Shown: positions 35,280-44,662 of the stretch, piece by piece
How positions within the stretch are numbered: position 1 is the stretch's first letter
Layout of the letters: every line of letters starts with the position of its first letter
Assembly (NCBI GenBank): GCA_964567745.1
Contig: CAZMNY010000001.1
Span: forward strand, 1 to 64,000
DNA from: CAZMNY01 sp964567745
GTDB taxonomy: Bacteria > Planctomycetota > Planctomycetia > Pirellulales > Pirellulaceae
Direction: 5' to 3'
DNA: 64,000 bases
Notes under the pieces: generated by a model
Databases searched by the model: none
What the model saw: only the letters and a program-made list of their open reading frames with translations
Told to the model about the DNA's origin: nothing
Program-made: the position numbers and the translations under genes

Positions 35280-38200
35280 ATGCGCAAAAAAGAACAACGC
35301 CGTTCCGTGCTGCGCTCCGCTCGTTTTGAACGTTTCGAAGAGAGATTGGCTCTTTCCGCTCAACCGCTTTCCTCTTTGGCGCCGGTCGATGAAGCGCCGG
35401 CCTTAGAGCAGTTCGGCGAAGTGACGCCGATGCCGATTCATCAGTTTGGGCAGGCCCCTTCGCTGGAGCACATGCTCAGCGAAGCCCCGCCGCTATCGCA
35501 CATGGGCGAGCCCGATTTCCGTTTGAATTCGGGCATGGAAACCATATCGCAAGTCGTCGACGCTCAAGCGGGCGATGTCTCCTCGCTACTCAACAGCGCA
35601 CACAACCTGACGGGCGTAAACTACGTTTTCGACAACTTCGGACTAACCGGCCGCTCACAGACGGTCGCCGTCATCGACAGCGGCGTCGACTACCTTCACG
35701 ACTCGCTCGGCGGCGGATTGGGCGCGAATTACCGAGTCGTCGGCGGTTACGACTTTGCTGAAAACGACGCCGACCCGATGGACGACGGCCCATCAGGGTT
35801 TCACGGCACTCACGTCGCTGGAATCGTCGGCAGCGATCACGCAAGTCATCGAGGAGTCGCTCCAGAAGCCGACGTTGTCGCGCTGCGAGTTTTCGACGAT
35901 CAAGGCGCCGGCTATTTCCACTGGGTCGAGCAAGCGCTGCAATGGGTCCACGACCATCGCAACGACTTCGACAACCCGATCACCGCCGTCAACCTCTCGC
36001 TCGGCGCCGAGTGGAACAGCGATTCCATTCCGAATTGGGCCAACTTGGAAGACGAGTTCGCACAATTGGAGGCGGACGGAATCTTCATCGCGGTCGCCGC
36101 CGGAAATTCGTTTTCCAACTACAACACAGCCGGCCTCGCCTATCCTGCTGTCAGCCCTTACGTCGTTCCGGTCGCCAGCGTCAACGACAACGGCCTGATG
36201 AGTTCGTTTAGCCAACGGCACGACCGAGTGCTCGCTGCGCCGGGCAGCTCGATCGTCAGCACGGTTCCGGATCACACCTTCGGCGCCGATGGAAACCACA
36301 ACAACTTCGGCAGCGCGTCAGGCACGAGCATGGCCTCGCCCTACGTTGCCGGCGCGTCGGTTCTCGTTCGTGAAGCCATGGAGTTTGCAGGGCTTCAAAC
36401 GATCGCGCAAGATGTGATCTACGATCATCTGCGAGACACGGCGACTCAGTTCTTCGACTCCGCAACATCCGCCAACTATCACCGCATTGACATCCAGTCG
36501 GCCATCGACGCGTTGATTCCAAGCGACGACTACGGGTCGACCGCTGGGGCCGCGCACAGCCTTGGCTCACTTAGCGCCTCCGCTGCTTTCAGCGGATCGA
36601 TCGGCCGTTTGGACGACGCCGACTTCTTTACGTTCACTGCCGCGGCGACGGGCGAGCTGACTCTAACGACTGCCGATTCTTTCAACCACGACACCTCCTG
36701 GCAACTCGTAGGCGGCGGCTCATCATCGGCCGACAGTTTTACGTTCGATGTCGTCTCAGGACAGAGCTACACGTTTTCGATTTCGACTCTCGATGGGATT
36801 GGCCACTATGACGTTTCGGCTCAGCTCGAGGCCGCTGAGGGCGAAGGCACAACCGATTGGGGCCAAGTTGCTTCACTCAACCACAACGACGTCGCACTAA
36901 CGAACAATGTGAATCTGTTTCAAGTCGAAGCGTCGCGAGCCGGTCTGCTGAGCGTCGAGGCGTTTTTCGCCCACGCCGGCGGGAACGTCGATCTGGAAAT
37001 GCTCAATTCGAACGGTGCCGTCGTCGCTTCCAGCGCCACGGCGAGCGACAACGAACGACTCGATGTTACGGCCACCGCGGGCGAAGTCTTCACACTGCGA
37101 GTCATCGGTCAGCACAGCGAGGTCGATTTCCGCCTGACGAATCTCGTCTCGCACGACGGCACCCTCGTCACAGTCAATGGCGCCGCCGGCGACGATGCGT
37201 TCAGCTTCACGGCTGGCTCAACCAATTGGCTGACGATCAACGACGTCGCGTATAGCTTTGGCAGCGGCCAGGCCGACAGCTTTAGTTTCCTGGGCGGGGG
37301 CGGCAACGACTCCATCAACGTCACGGACAATCAGGGAGCGGCGTCGCTGTCGGCCTACACGGACTCCATGACGTTTGGCGGCAGCGGTTACGCCGTGACC
37401 ACGTCGAGCGTCGAGCAGCTCGAAGCGACTTCCAATGGCGGGACCGCCGACCTGAATGGCACGGCTGGCGACGACTCGTTTACGGCAAGCCCCACGACAG
37501 CAACGCTCAGCGGTTCTGGCTACCAACACCGCGCTCATGGTTTCAGCCAGGTAAACGCGAGAAACAGCGACGGCTACGACACCGCAGTCCTCTGCGACTC
37601 CGCCGGCGCCGACCAGTTCTATGGCCGCAGCGGTTACTCGTTCATGATGGGAAGCGGCTATCTCAATCAAGCCATCGGGTTCGACCGAGTTGACGCGAGC
37701 GCCAGCCAATCAACCGACGTGGCGAGACTCTACGATTCGGAAGGCGGGGACCAGTTCGTCGGCCGTACGAGCTATTCGTACATGCTCGGCGCCGGTTTCC
37801 TCAACGTCGCCAACGACTTTGCCAAGGTACAAGCGTATTCGTCGGGCGGCAGCGACACAGCGAAATTGTACGACTCAGAGAACAGCGATCTCTTTGTTGG
37901 TCGAGAAAACTACTCGTTCATGTCGACTGACAGTTCGGTGAATACAGCAAACGGATTCGACACCGTACTCGCTTACTCGCAAAATGGCGGAAGCGATTCA
38001 GCACTGCTTTTCGACTCAGCCAACAACGACACGTTTGTCGGTCGCGACTCCTATTCCTATTTGCTTGGCGCCGGATTCTCGAACACAGCGACAGGATTTG
38101 ACTCAGTCTCGGCTTTCGCTTCGTCGGGCGACGATACGGCGAGGATGTACGATACGGCGGGAGACGAGACGTTTGTGGCGTTTGCGAGCGCCGCCACCTT

Positions 38201-39170
38201 GTCGGGCTCCGGGTTCTCCAATACAGCCAATGGTTTCGATTCGGTCGACGCGTATTCATCGGCCGGCAACGACACAGCTCGGCTCTTCGATTCGGCTAGC
38301 AACGACTTCTTCGCCGGGCGCACCGAATACTCGCACATGCAAGGCGACGGCTTCGTCAACACAGCCAATGGATTCAGCCGAGTCGACGCGTTTGCCATTT
38401 ACGGCGGGACCGACCAAGCCAAGCTTTGGGACTCGGCCAGCAACGACAAGTTCTACGGCCGCAGCGAATACTCGTTCATGATGGGCGACGGGTTCCTCAA
38501 CGCGGCCAACGGTTTCGAGCGAGTCGATAGTTACGCGTCGACAGGAAACGACACGGCGTATCTATTCGATACGGCGGGCGACGAGCAGTTTTATGGGCGA
38601 CCGACCTATGCGTTTTTGCAGGGTTCGAGTTTCCTGAATGTCGCCAATGGATTCGATCGAGTCGAGGCGTTCGCCAGCGGCGGGTCGGACTCAGCGTATT
38701 TCACCGACTCGGCCGGCAGCGACGATTTCTATGGCCGCGAATCGTATTCGTACATGATGGGCGGCGGCTTCATCAACATTGCTCATCAGTTCGATTCCGT
38801 TTCGGCAACGTCGAACCAAGGCGGCAACGACCGAGCGAATTTGTTCGGTTCCGCCAACGCCGATTCGTTCCTGCGGACGTCGTCCTATGAGCGGCTAAGT
38901 GGAGACAGTTTTGATAACCGAGCGCAAGGCTTCGGTACGACTCGAGCCTTCGGCAACGGCGGCGTCGATACGGCCGTGTTCCAGTCACTCGGTTCCGGCG
39001 ATGCGCTCTATGGTCGAGACAATTACCTTGCGCTGACGGACAGCCAAGGTGAAGACGTCACCGTCTACGACTTCGAAGAACTCGACGCCAACTCCGACTC
39101 AGGCGGCTCGCCCGACACCGACATCGACTCGGTCGATTACGTCTTTGAAGAACTCGGCGATTGGACGTAG
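35280..39170 (+). CDS. Surface subtilase (S8 peptidase) with PPC-like domain and 46-residue repeats
   Basis: A 1296-aa extracellular protein. The ATG at 35280 opens a basic N-terminus with FERFEERLALSA, the planctomycete export/surface motif that replaces a standard signal peptide. The peptidase domain (about 105-415) has Asp133 (AVIDSGVD), His175 (FHGTHVAGI), Asn276 (VAAGNS) and Ser350 (GTSMASPYVAG), so it should be active. Residues about 415-518 are PPC-like (DDADFFTFTAAATGELTL). A second beta-sandwich follows, then from residue 755 eleven ~46-residue repeats. There is no dockerin or sorting signal at the acidic C-terminus. It lies within the glycan locus but on the opposite strand to its neighbours, and may act on or be anchored in the surface matrix. 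Confidence 0.92.
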   Translation: MRKKEQRRSVLRSARFERFEERLALSAQPLSSLAPVDEAPALEQFGEVTPMPIHQFGQAPSLEHMLSEAPPLSHMGEPDFRLNSGMETISQVVDAQAGDVSSLLNSAHNLTGVNYVFDNFGLTGRSQTVAVIDSGVDYLHDSLGGGLGANYRVVGGYDFAENDADPMDDGPSGFHGTHVAGIVGSDHASHRGVAPEADVVALRVFDDQGAGYFHWVEQALQWVHDHRNDFDNPITAVNLSLGAEWNSDSIPNWANLEDEFAQLEADGIFIAVAAGNSFSNYNTAGLAYPAVSPYVVPVASVNDNGLMSSFSQRHDRVLAAPGSSIVSTVPDHTFGADGNHNNFGSASGTSMASPYVAGASVLVREAMEFAGLQTIAQDVIYDHLRDTATQFFDSATSANYHRIDIQSAIDALIPSDDYGSTAGAAHSLGSLSASAAFSGSIGRLDDADFFTFTAAATGELTLTTADSFNHDTSWQLVGGGSSSADSFTFDVVSGQSYTFSISTLDGIGHYDVSAQLEAAEGEGTTDWGQVASLNHNDVALTNNVNLFQVEASRAGLLSVEAFFAHAGGNVDLEMLNSNGAVVASSATASDNERLDVTATAGEVFTLRVIGQHSEVDFRLTNLVSHDGTLVTVNGAAGDDAFSFTAGSTNWLTINDVAYSFGSGQADSFSFLGGGGNDSINVTDNQGAASLSAYTDSMTFGGSGYAVTTSSVEQLEATSNGGTADLNGTAGDDSFTASPTTATLSGSGYQHRAHGFSQVNARNSDGYDTAVLCDSAGADQFYGRSGYSFMMGSGYLNQAIGFDRVDASASQSTDVARLYDSEGGDQFVGRTSYSYMLGAGFLNVANDFAKVQAYSSGGSDTAKLYDSENSDLFVGRENYSFMSTDSSVNTANGFDTVLAYSQNGGSDSALLFDSANNDTFVGRDSYSYLLGAGFSNTATGFDSVSAFASSGDDTARMYDTAGDETFVAFASAATLSGSGFSNTANGFDSVDAYSSAGNDTARLFDSASNDFFAGRTEYSHMQGDGFVNTANGFSRVDAFAIYGGTDQAKLWDSASNDKFYGRSEYSFMMGDGFLNAANGFERVDSYASTGNDTAYLFDTAGDEQFYGRPTYAFLQGSSFLNVANGFDRVEAFASGGSDSAYFTDSAGSDDFYGRESYSYMMGGGFINIAHQFDSVSATSNQGGNDRANLFGSANADSFLRTSSYERLSGDSFDNRAQGFGTTRAFGNGGVDTAVFQSLGSGDALYGRDNYLALTDSQGEDVTVYDFEELDANSDSGGSPDTDIDSVDYVFEELGDWT
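37542..39071 (+). repeat. Eleven tandem ~46-residue protein repeats (139 bp units)
   Basis: Consensus: FDxVxAYSSxGNDTAxL, then FDSAxNDxFxGRxxYS, then xMxGxGFxNTANG. Eleven copies in 510 residues, followed by a partial copy (FEELDANSDSGG). The DNA copies have diverged, so the array is old. Invariant Asp, Gly and aromatic positions suggest a beta-solenoid, perhaps binding Ca2+ or glycan. Confidence 0.85.
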
Positions 39171-39209
39171 CCGCTGCGGCGCATGCCCCGTCTACGCAGG
39201 TTTACGAGA

Positions 39210-39920
39210 TCATCTTTTCTGTCCAACAAACGTGAAGTGAAAGCTCCGCCCTTCGCCTTCGCGGTACTCGGCGTCGTAGAAGCCAATGTGCTTCTTCTCC
39301 CACAAGTGGAACCTCTCGGCCAGCTGCTCTTTCGACTTCGTGAAGTTGATAAAGTAATTGTCCACGGAGAGTCGGTCCGATTGAAATTCTACGAGGCGTA
39401 GCCCATCTTTGTGCTCGGTCGAGTGATCGTAAAGGTAGTGGCCTTCGCCAATCATCGTCGCATAAATCACGCCACCTGGCTTCATCATGTGATATAGCGA
39501 CTCCAACCGATTCGCCATATCTTCGTCGGAGTAGTAGTAGAGTGACTGAATGCCGGTGATTACGTCAAACGACCCGCCGCAGAATTCGTCCGTCGGGCTA
39601 GGCTTGTCCGCGTCAACGACGCGAAATTGATCCGCGATTTCAGGCATCAGATTGCGACAGTGAGCAATGTCCGTCTGGCTAATGTCCACGCCGTGGACGT
39701 CGAACCCTTTTGAATGGAAGAACTGCAGGGCAGCGCCTTGTCCGCAGCCGAAGTCGAGCAGTCGTTCTGCATGCGTACCATCCAAACCGAATTCATATTT
39801 GAGGATACGTCCGTACGGTCTGAAAACGAAACTCTCGACATTTTCGGCCGCGTATCCGTTGGACCAATATTGGTCATTGCAACTGAGATAGTCTGACGTC
39901 TTGATAGAATTGTTAGTCAT
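39210..39920 (-). CDS. Class I SAM-dependent methyltransferase
   Basis: A 236-aa enzyme. SAM motif I is RLLDFGCGQGAALQFF, followed by FDVHGVDIS (acidic residue of motif II), SFDVITGIQSLYYYSD (motif IV) and MKPGGVIYATMIG. The ATG at 39920 has AAGGA 7 bases upstream and is favoured over ATGs at 39929 and 39992. It is tightly followed by other glycan genes on the same strand, so it probably methylates a sugar or a carrier-linked glycan. It does not end in -AA. Confidence 0.88.
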   Translation of the reverse strand: MTNNSIKTSDYLSCNDQYWSNGYAAENVESFVFRPYGRILKYEFGLDGTHAERLLDFGCGQGAALQFFHSKGFDVHGVDISQTDIAHCRNLMPEIADQFRVVDADKPSPTDEFCGGSFDVITGIQSLYYYSDEDMANRLESLYHMMKPGGVIYATMIGEGHYLYDHSTEHKDGLRLVEFQSDRLSVDNYFINFTKSKEQLAERFHLWEKKHIGFYDAEYREGEGRSFHFTFVGQKR

Positions 39921-39988
39921 TATCGACATCCTTGTTTCGTGTTCCAAACTATGAAATACATGGTTGTGCGGTCGATGGCGTGAAAAAC

Positions 39989-41953
39989 TCACGCGGCAAT
40001 CTGTCGCAAACGATTGACGATCCTCTCACAAGCCTTGCCGTCGGCTCCCGTCATGTACTTTGAGGAAATACGATTCCATCGTTTGATCCAGTCGCGTTGT
40101 TCTTGCTCGTGATCAAGAGTGTGCTCAAGCGCTTTGACTACGTTGGATGGTTCGTTCCAACGATTCTGAATCTCGGGACGAAATTGGTTTGCTTCATCGG
40201 CGTACATTCGCCATTGCGGCGGTATCCAACAATACGGGCGGACCCCCATGACTAGGGCTGATTGAACGGTCGAGCTTACCGTTGCAACGACAAAATCGGA
40301 GTCGCCGAGAAACTTAGCCAGCGGTGAATGGTGGACTCGTCCGCCCTTACCGGATGACTCCAATTCGCGACCAAGCTCTTCGTGTTGATTCGGCTTGGAG
40401 CGAGGATGCAGTCGAATGATCATTGCAGTGTCTTCTCGAGAGCGAATCATATCCATCAACGGCTTGAGAAGCGGTTCGTAATCGTGATTCTCCGGGGCGC
40501 CGATCAAGGAAACCGTCTTCTTTTCACCGATGTTGGGGAGCAATTTGCGAAGCGTTCCGCTGGCGTTGGTGCGCGCCTCGACAAGGTCATCATAAAACGG
40601 CAACCCTAAGGCCTGAACTTGACCGATGGCCCCCGAGGAGCGCATGAAGGCAGCCATTTCCTCAGACTCAGCCAAGTAAAGATCGCAATCAGCGTAGATT
40701 GGTTGCTGAATGTAAGCCGCCGTCGTGTTTTGGATACACACAAGCGGCACGCCTTCGCGACGGCACGCCTCAGCTCCGGCGCTCAGCAAGCTATCGAGAA
40801 TGTTTGACGTGACGACGGCCCGTAATCTGTGTTTGCGAATCGCTGCTCGGATTTGTTTCACGTAGAGATCCAATTCCATAACACAATTCAGATCCGCACT
40901 AAGCTCCATCGCAACTTCACGACGAGTCGCTGTGTCTTCGTTCATCCATTGCTTAAGGCGACGCTTCATCTTGGCTGTTTTCCAAACGCCCCTCGCAATG
41001 GTCAACAGGTTGTCAGCCAACGAAATTTGCCCATCAATGGGCGTAAACGGGATGCCCTCTTTCTTGAGAAGCTTGTAAGTGGTTGGGTTCCGAAATATGT
41101 CGTGGGCGATAATCACTGGATCGAATGCGCCCTGACAGCGATCAACGAGCGGCTTGGTGTGATACCAGGGCGCGGCGCCGCCAACAATGAAGCCAATCTG
41201 CGGAAGTGACGGTGCTGCTCGAGCCGAATTCGGCGTGCTGACGGGGCGAGGACGAACCGCATCCCGAACCGCCCGCGCCGCGAGAACAGAAACGCGGGCG
41301 CTTGCCATAACGGCCCTTGAGTAGACGACAGTGCGCCGTTGACGTGAGTCGGCTCCGGGCCAAAGTTGAGAAACTTCGACGCCAAACTTGCGCTTCAGTC
41401 GTTCAAGCAGCGAAACAATCCTCAATCCGGAACAGTCAAATCCCAGCATCCCAGGCCGTTCCACCGTGTCATATCGATCAGCCGTCCAAGGCACAATAAT
41501 GTGTTTCAACCCCCAGCCATGGACCGCATCTTCAAGCAGCTGCTCAACACGAGCCATTGGCTCCATTCGATTGAACACGCGGTCATTGATCTTCATCCGC
41601 AAGACTGGATCGTCGCGAACAGCGAGTGGTGACGCGGAGACCATCTCCCAAGCGCGATCCGATACTTTGCGACAGACCCTTCGATGAGATTCCGCATCGA
41701 GTTGGACAGGCCATTCGGAAACCGGCACGCCAACAAGGCTGCCTATTTCAGTCAAATGCTCACCAACAGGCAGCGTCATCGCGTAACCGCCAGCTGGGGT
41801 CGACTCCCAACGAAGACAGTGAAGCCTCTTGACCGGCATGACGTTGAGAGCCGACGAGTTCTTCTTGTGGAAAAACGGCAGTGCTTCGTCAAATAGCAAC
41901 AGCGCTCCGGCATCGACTTCACAAACATTGTCGGTTGATTTGTCTGGCAGCAT
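39989..41953 (-). CDS. GT-B-like surface carbohydrate biosynthesis protein
   Basis: A 654-aa protein with no membrane helices. The N-terminal ~250 residues are unfamiliar. The C-terminal ~400 residues look like a GT-B transferase: IGFIVGGAAPWYHTKPLVDR, then RAVVTSNILDSLLSAGAEACRREGVPLVCIQNT, and the acceptor-like motif FLGDSDFVVATVSSTVQSALVMGVRPYCW, as in capsule or CDP-glycerol-type transferases. IIRLHPRSKPNQ is the usual donor-domain segment. It may add a sugar or polyol phosphate. The start at 41953 lacks a good ribosome site and may be downstream. It ends RQIAA. Confidence 0.72.
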   Translation of the reverse strand: MLPDKSTDNVCEVDAGALLLFDEALPFFHKKNSSALNVMPVKRLHCLRWESTPAGGYAMTLPVGEHLTEIGSLVGVPVSEWPVQLDAESHRRVCRKVSDRAWEMVSASPLAVRDDPVLRMKINDRVFNRMEPMARVEQLLEDAVHGWGLKHIIVPWTADRYDTVERPGMLGFDCSGLRIVSLLERLKRKFGVEVSQLWPGADSRQRRTVVYSRAVMASARVSVLAARAVRDAVRPRPVSTPNSARAAPSLPQIGFIVGGAAPWYHTKPLVDRCQGAFDPVIIAHDIFRNPTTYKLLKKEGIPFTPIDGQISLADNLLTIARGVWKTAKMKRRLKQWMNEDTATRREVAMELSADLNCVMELDLYVKQIRAAIRKHRLRAVVTSNILDSLLSAGAEACRREGVPLVCIQNTTAAYIQQPIYADCDLYLAESEEMAAFMRSSGAIGQVQALGLPFYDDLVEARTNASGTLRKLLPNIGEKKTVSLIGAPENHDYEPLLKPLMDMIRSREDTAMIIRLHPRSKPNQHEELGRELESSGKGGRVHHSPLAKFLGDSDFVVATVSSTVQSALVMGVRPYCWIPPQWRMYADEANQFRPEIQNRWNEPSNVVKALEHTLDHEQEQRDWIKRWNRISSKYMTGADGKACERIVNRLRQIAA

Positions 41954-42006
41954 TGGGGAAGCAATTCCGTAGAACTTGTTTTGGCTGGCAACAACACGGT
42001 CCGATT

Positions 42007-43302
42007 CTAGGCAGCCCGCCGCTTAACGATAGGCGCTGCCGAATTCAACTGCTCTCGCCAAGCTCCGCGAGTATCAATGACTGTCTTCCCTGCGAGGCGG
42101 GCCGGCGCGAGTTCACGGAACTCGGTGTGATCGGTCAGCAGCACCACGATGTCGGCACGCTCCAAGACGCGATCCAACGTCGCCATATGCAAATCACTGA
42201 ACTGGGTTGACTCTGCGAACGGCTCGCAAATCAACAAGTCACCCACGTTGCGCTCCGCGAGCTCCTCGACAATTTCTAGACTCGGACTTTCCCGAAAGTC
42301 ATCGACGTCGGGTTTGTACGCAAGCCCGAGGCAGCCGATTACGGGCCGCTTAAACTTGGACGCCGCTTGAACGACTTGCTCGACGACAAAATTCGGTTTA
42401 GCGTCGTTCACCTCACGAGCCGTTTTCATCAGCCTGGCATGATCGGGGGCCGAGTGAACGAGGAACCAGGGATCGACACTTATGCAGTGGCCGCCGACCC
42501 CGGGGCCCGGCTGCAATATGTCAACTCGCGGATGGCGATTGGCCAGTCGAATGATCTCCCACACATCGGCGCCCAAACGATCGGCGACGACGGACAGCTC
42601 GTTGGCAAACGCGATATTCACGTCGCGGAAAGCATTCTCAGCCAACTTGGCAAGCTCGGCACCGACCGCGGTCGTACCCAACACTTGCCCTTTCACAAAT
42701 TGGCGATAGAACTCCGCGGCTCGCTCGGTGCAACGCTCGGTAATTCCGCCGACAACACGGTCATTGTGTATCGCTTCCTCTAAGATGCGGCCCGGCAAAA
42801 CACGTTCGGGACAGTGAGCGAGAAACACGTCGGTGCCGATTTGAAGATGGCTAGGAATCGCGTGTTGAGCCACGACGTCATCCGTGGTGCCGGGCGGACT
42901 CGTCGACTCCAGAATGATAAGATTGCCCTCGCGAACGTAGGGCTGAATCGCTTGGCTTGCCTTCTCGACATACGAAAGGTCCGGACTCTTGTCGTCTCCG
43001 ATGGGCGTGGGCACGCAGAGCATGAACACGTCCGCTTCATGGGGCTCGGTTGCGCAACTCAGCAACTTACGTTTGACGACGGAGTGGACGAGTCGATCGA
43101 GCTGAGGCTCGTAGATGTGAATCTCGCCGCGGTTAATCGTCTCGACAACATCTTCACGGACGTCACATCCAAAGACTCGCATACCCGCATCAGCGAGGAC
43201 GGCCGACGTCGGCAGCCCGATATATCCAAGTCCGACAACGCAGACGCTTGTTTGATTGACGCTATCGTCAACGCGTCGAAGGGGAGAGGTTGAAGCGTCC
43301 AT
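42007..43302 (-). CDS. wecC: UDP-N-acetyl-D-mannosamine dehydrogenase
   Basis: Oxidises UDP-ManNAc to UDP-ManNAcA (431 aa from ATG 43302). NAD site SVCVVGLGYIGLPTSAVLADAG; middle-domain segments LCVPTPIGDD, ILESTSPPGTTDDV and AHCPERVLPG; catalytic Cys in GPGVGGHCISVDPWF; C-terminal UDP-binding domain IGCLGLAYKPDVDDFRESPS. It lies 92 bp after wecB on the same strand, which supports a ManNAcA rather than a glucuronate role. A broken paralogue is at 33860. It ends VKRRAA. Confidence 0.93.
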   Translation of the reverse strand: MDASTSPLRRVDDSVNQTSVCVVGLGYIGLPTSAVLADAGMRVFGCDVREDVVETINRGEIHIYEPQLDRLVHSVVKRKLLSCATEPHEADVFMLCVPTPIGDDKSPDLSYVEKASQAIQPYVREGNLIILESTSPPGTTDDVVAQHAIPSHLQIGTDVFLAHCPERVLPGRILEEAIHNDRVVGGITERCTERAAEFYRQFVKGQVLGTTAVGAELAKLAENAFRDVNIAFANELSVVADRLGADVWEIIRLANRHPRVDILQPGPGVGGHCISVDPWFLVHSAPDHARLMKTAREVNDAKPNFVVEQVVQAASKFKRPVIGCLGLAYKPDVDDFRESPSLEIVEELAERNVGDLLICEPFAESTQFSDLHMATLDRVLERADIVVLLTDHTEFRELAPARLAGKTVIDTRGAWREQLNSAAPIVKRRAA

Positions 43303-43394
43303 GCGATGCCAATTGAGTTGGAGAGTGGTAGGTGATAGATCCGTGCTATGCAATGCAGAGTGATGCGCCGTTGACAACGCGCGTCTGCAGCTGT

Positions 43395-44549
43395 CTAGGC
43401 CGCTCGACTTTGATTCTGTTTCACACTGAGAAGAGCCTCGACAACTTGACTTGCCGCGTTGCCGTCGCCATATGGGTTGTCGTCGATCTGCCACTTGGCG
43501 TACTCGTGCTCGTCGAGCATCAGGCGACTCGCGGTTTCGACGATGGTCGTCTGGTCGGCGCCGACAAGCTGGACGGCTCCGGCGTGGACCGCTTCGGGGC
43601 GTTCCGTCGTATCGCGCGTCACCAGAACCGGCTTCTTGAGCGAGGGAGCTTCTTCTTGCACGCCGCCCGAGTCGGTGATGATGATCTTGCTCCGATCCAT
43701 CAGCCAGACGAATTCGGGGTAGGACGCCGGTGCCGTCAGGTGAACATTCGACGCGGTGCCGAGCAGGTCATGCACAGGCCCTTTGACATTGGGATTGAGA
43801 TGAACCGGGTAGATCCACTCTGTTTTTGGAAAACGCGCCGCGAGTTCCGCAATGGCTGAGCAGACGGCGTTCAGCTTGAGTCCGAAATTCTCCCGTCGGT
43901 GCCCCGTGATTAGGACGACCTCGCCGTCGCCAAGAAAGTTGTATTTCTCCTGCCAGTCGTCCGCGTTGGTTCGCTCCCTATCGACGGTCCAGAGCAGAGC
44001 GTCAATGACCGTGTTTCCGGTCACGCAAATCGCCGACTCGGCAACGTTTTCGCGGCGTAGATTCTCCGCCGCAGCTTGAGTTGGAGCGCAGTGGATCGCG
44101 GCAGTGATGCCTGCCGCACGGCGATTGAATTCCTCGGGCCAGGGTGAGTAGAGATCGCCTGTGCGCAGGCCAGCTTCGACATGGACGAATGGGACCTGTC
44201 GAAAGAACGCCGCCATCGATGCTGCTAGGACCGTAGTCGTATCGCCTTGCGCGACGACACAATCAGGCGATTCCGTTTCGATCACCTCATCCAGACTCTG
44301 CAGGCATCGCGCGGTGAGTGAACTGAGCGATTGGTTTGGCTTCATTAGTCCCAGATCGATGTTCGGCACGATCTCGAAGTAGTCGGCGACTTGAGCCAAC
44401 ATTTGCTGGTGCTGTCCGGTGAAGCAGACGATGGGTTCCACGTCCGGCCTGGCGAGACAGTGCCGGATCACTGGCGCCATCTTGATGCCTTCGGGTCGGG
44501 TCCCGACCACAAGAAGTGGACGGCAGGCCAAATGGTGCTTGGTTTTCAT
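43395..44549 (-). CDS. wecB: UDP-N-acetylglucosamine 2-epimerase (non-hydrolysing)
   Basis: Interconverts UDP-GlcNAc and UDP-ManNAc (384 aa). Hallmarks are LLVVGTRPEGIKMAPVI, CFTGQHQQML, VVAQGDTTTVLAASMAAFF, HVEAGLRTGDLYSPWPEEFNR, ITGHRRENFG, VHLNPNVKGPV and DSGGVQEEAPSLKKPVLV. All catalytic regions are present. Directly followed by wecC. It draws on the UDP-GlcNAc pool fed by glmS. It ends NQSRAA. Confidence 0.96.
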   Translation of the reverse strand: MKTKHHLACRPLLVVGTRPEGIKMAPVIRHCLARPDVEPIVCFTGQHQQMLAQVADYFEIVPNIDLGLMKPNQSLSSLTARCLQSLDEVIETESPDCVVAQGDTTTVLAASMAAFFRQVPFVHVEAGLRTGDLYSPWPEEFNRRAAGITAAIHCAPTQAAAENLRRENVAESAICVTGNTVIDALLWTVDRERTNADDWQEKYNFLGDGEVVLITGHRRENFGLKLNAVCSAIAELAARFPKTEWIYPVHLNPNVKGPVHDLLGTASNVHLTAPASYPEFVWLMDRSKIIITDSGGVQEEAPSLKKPVLVTRDTTERPEAVHAGAVQLVGADQTTIVETASRLMLDEHEYAKWQIDDNPYGDGNAASQVVEALLSVKQNQSRAA

Positions 44550-44662
44550 ACGGTTCGACTTCGCTTGCGGGTGCGGAATTCAGCGTCAATCGGTGCGAAA
44601 AGATAGGAGAATCCGCACGCTGGGGCAAGCTTGATTTGCCGTCGAATGAGCCTGCGCACGGG

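Noticed and set aside
37542..39071. Possible CRISPR-like array from regular ~139-bp repetition
   Set aside because: The units are protein-coding, diverged at the DNA level, and have no constant repeat/variable spacer pattern.
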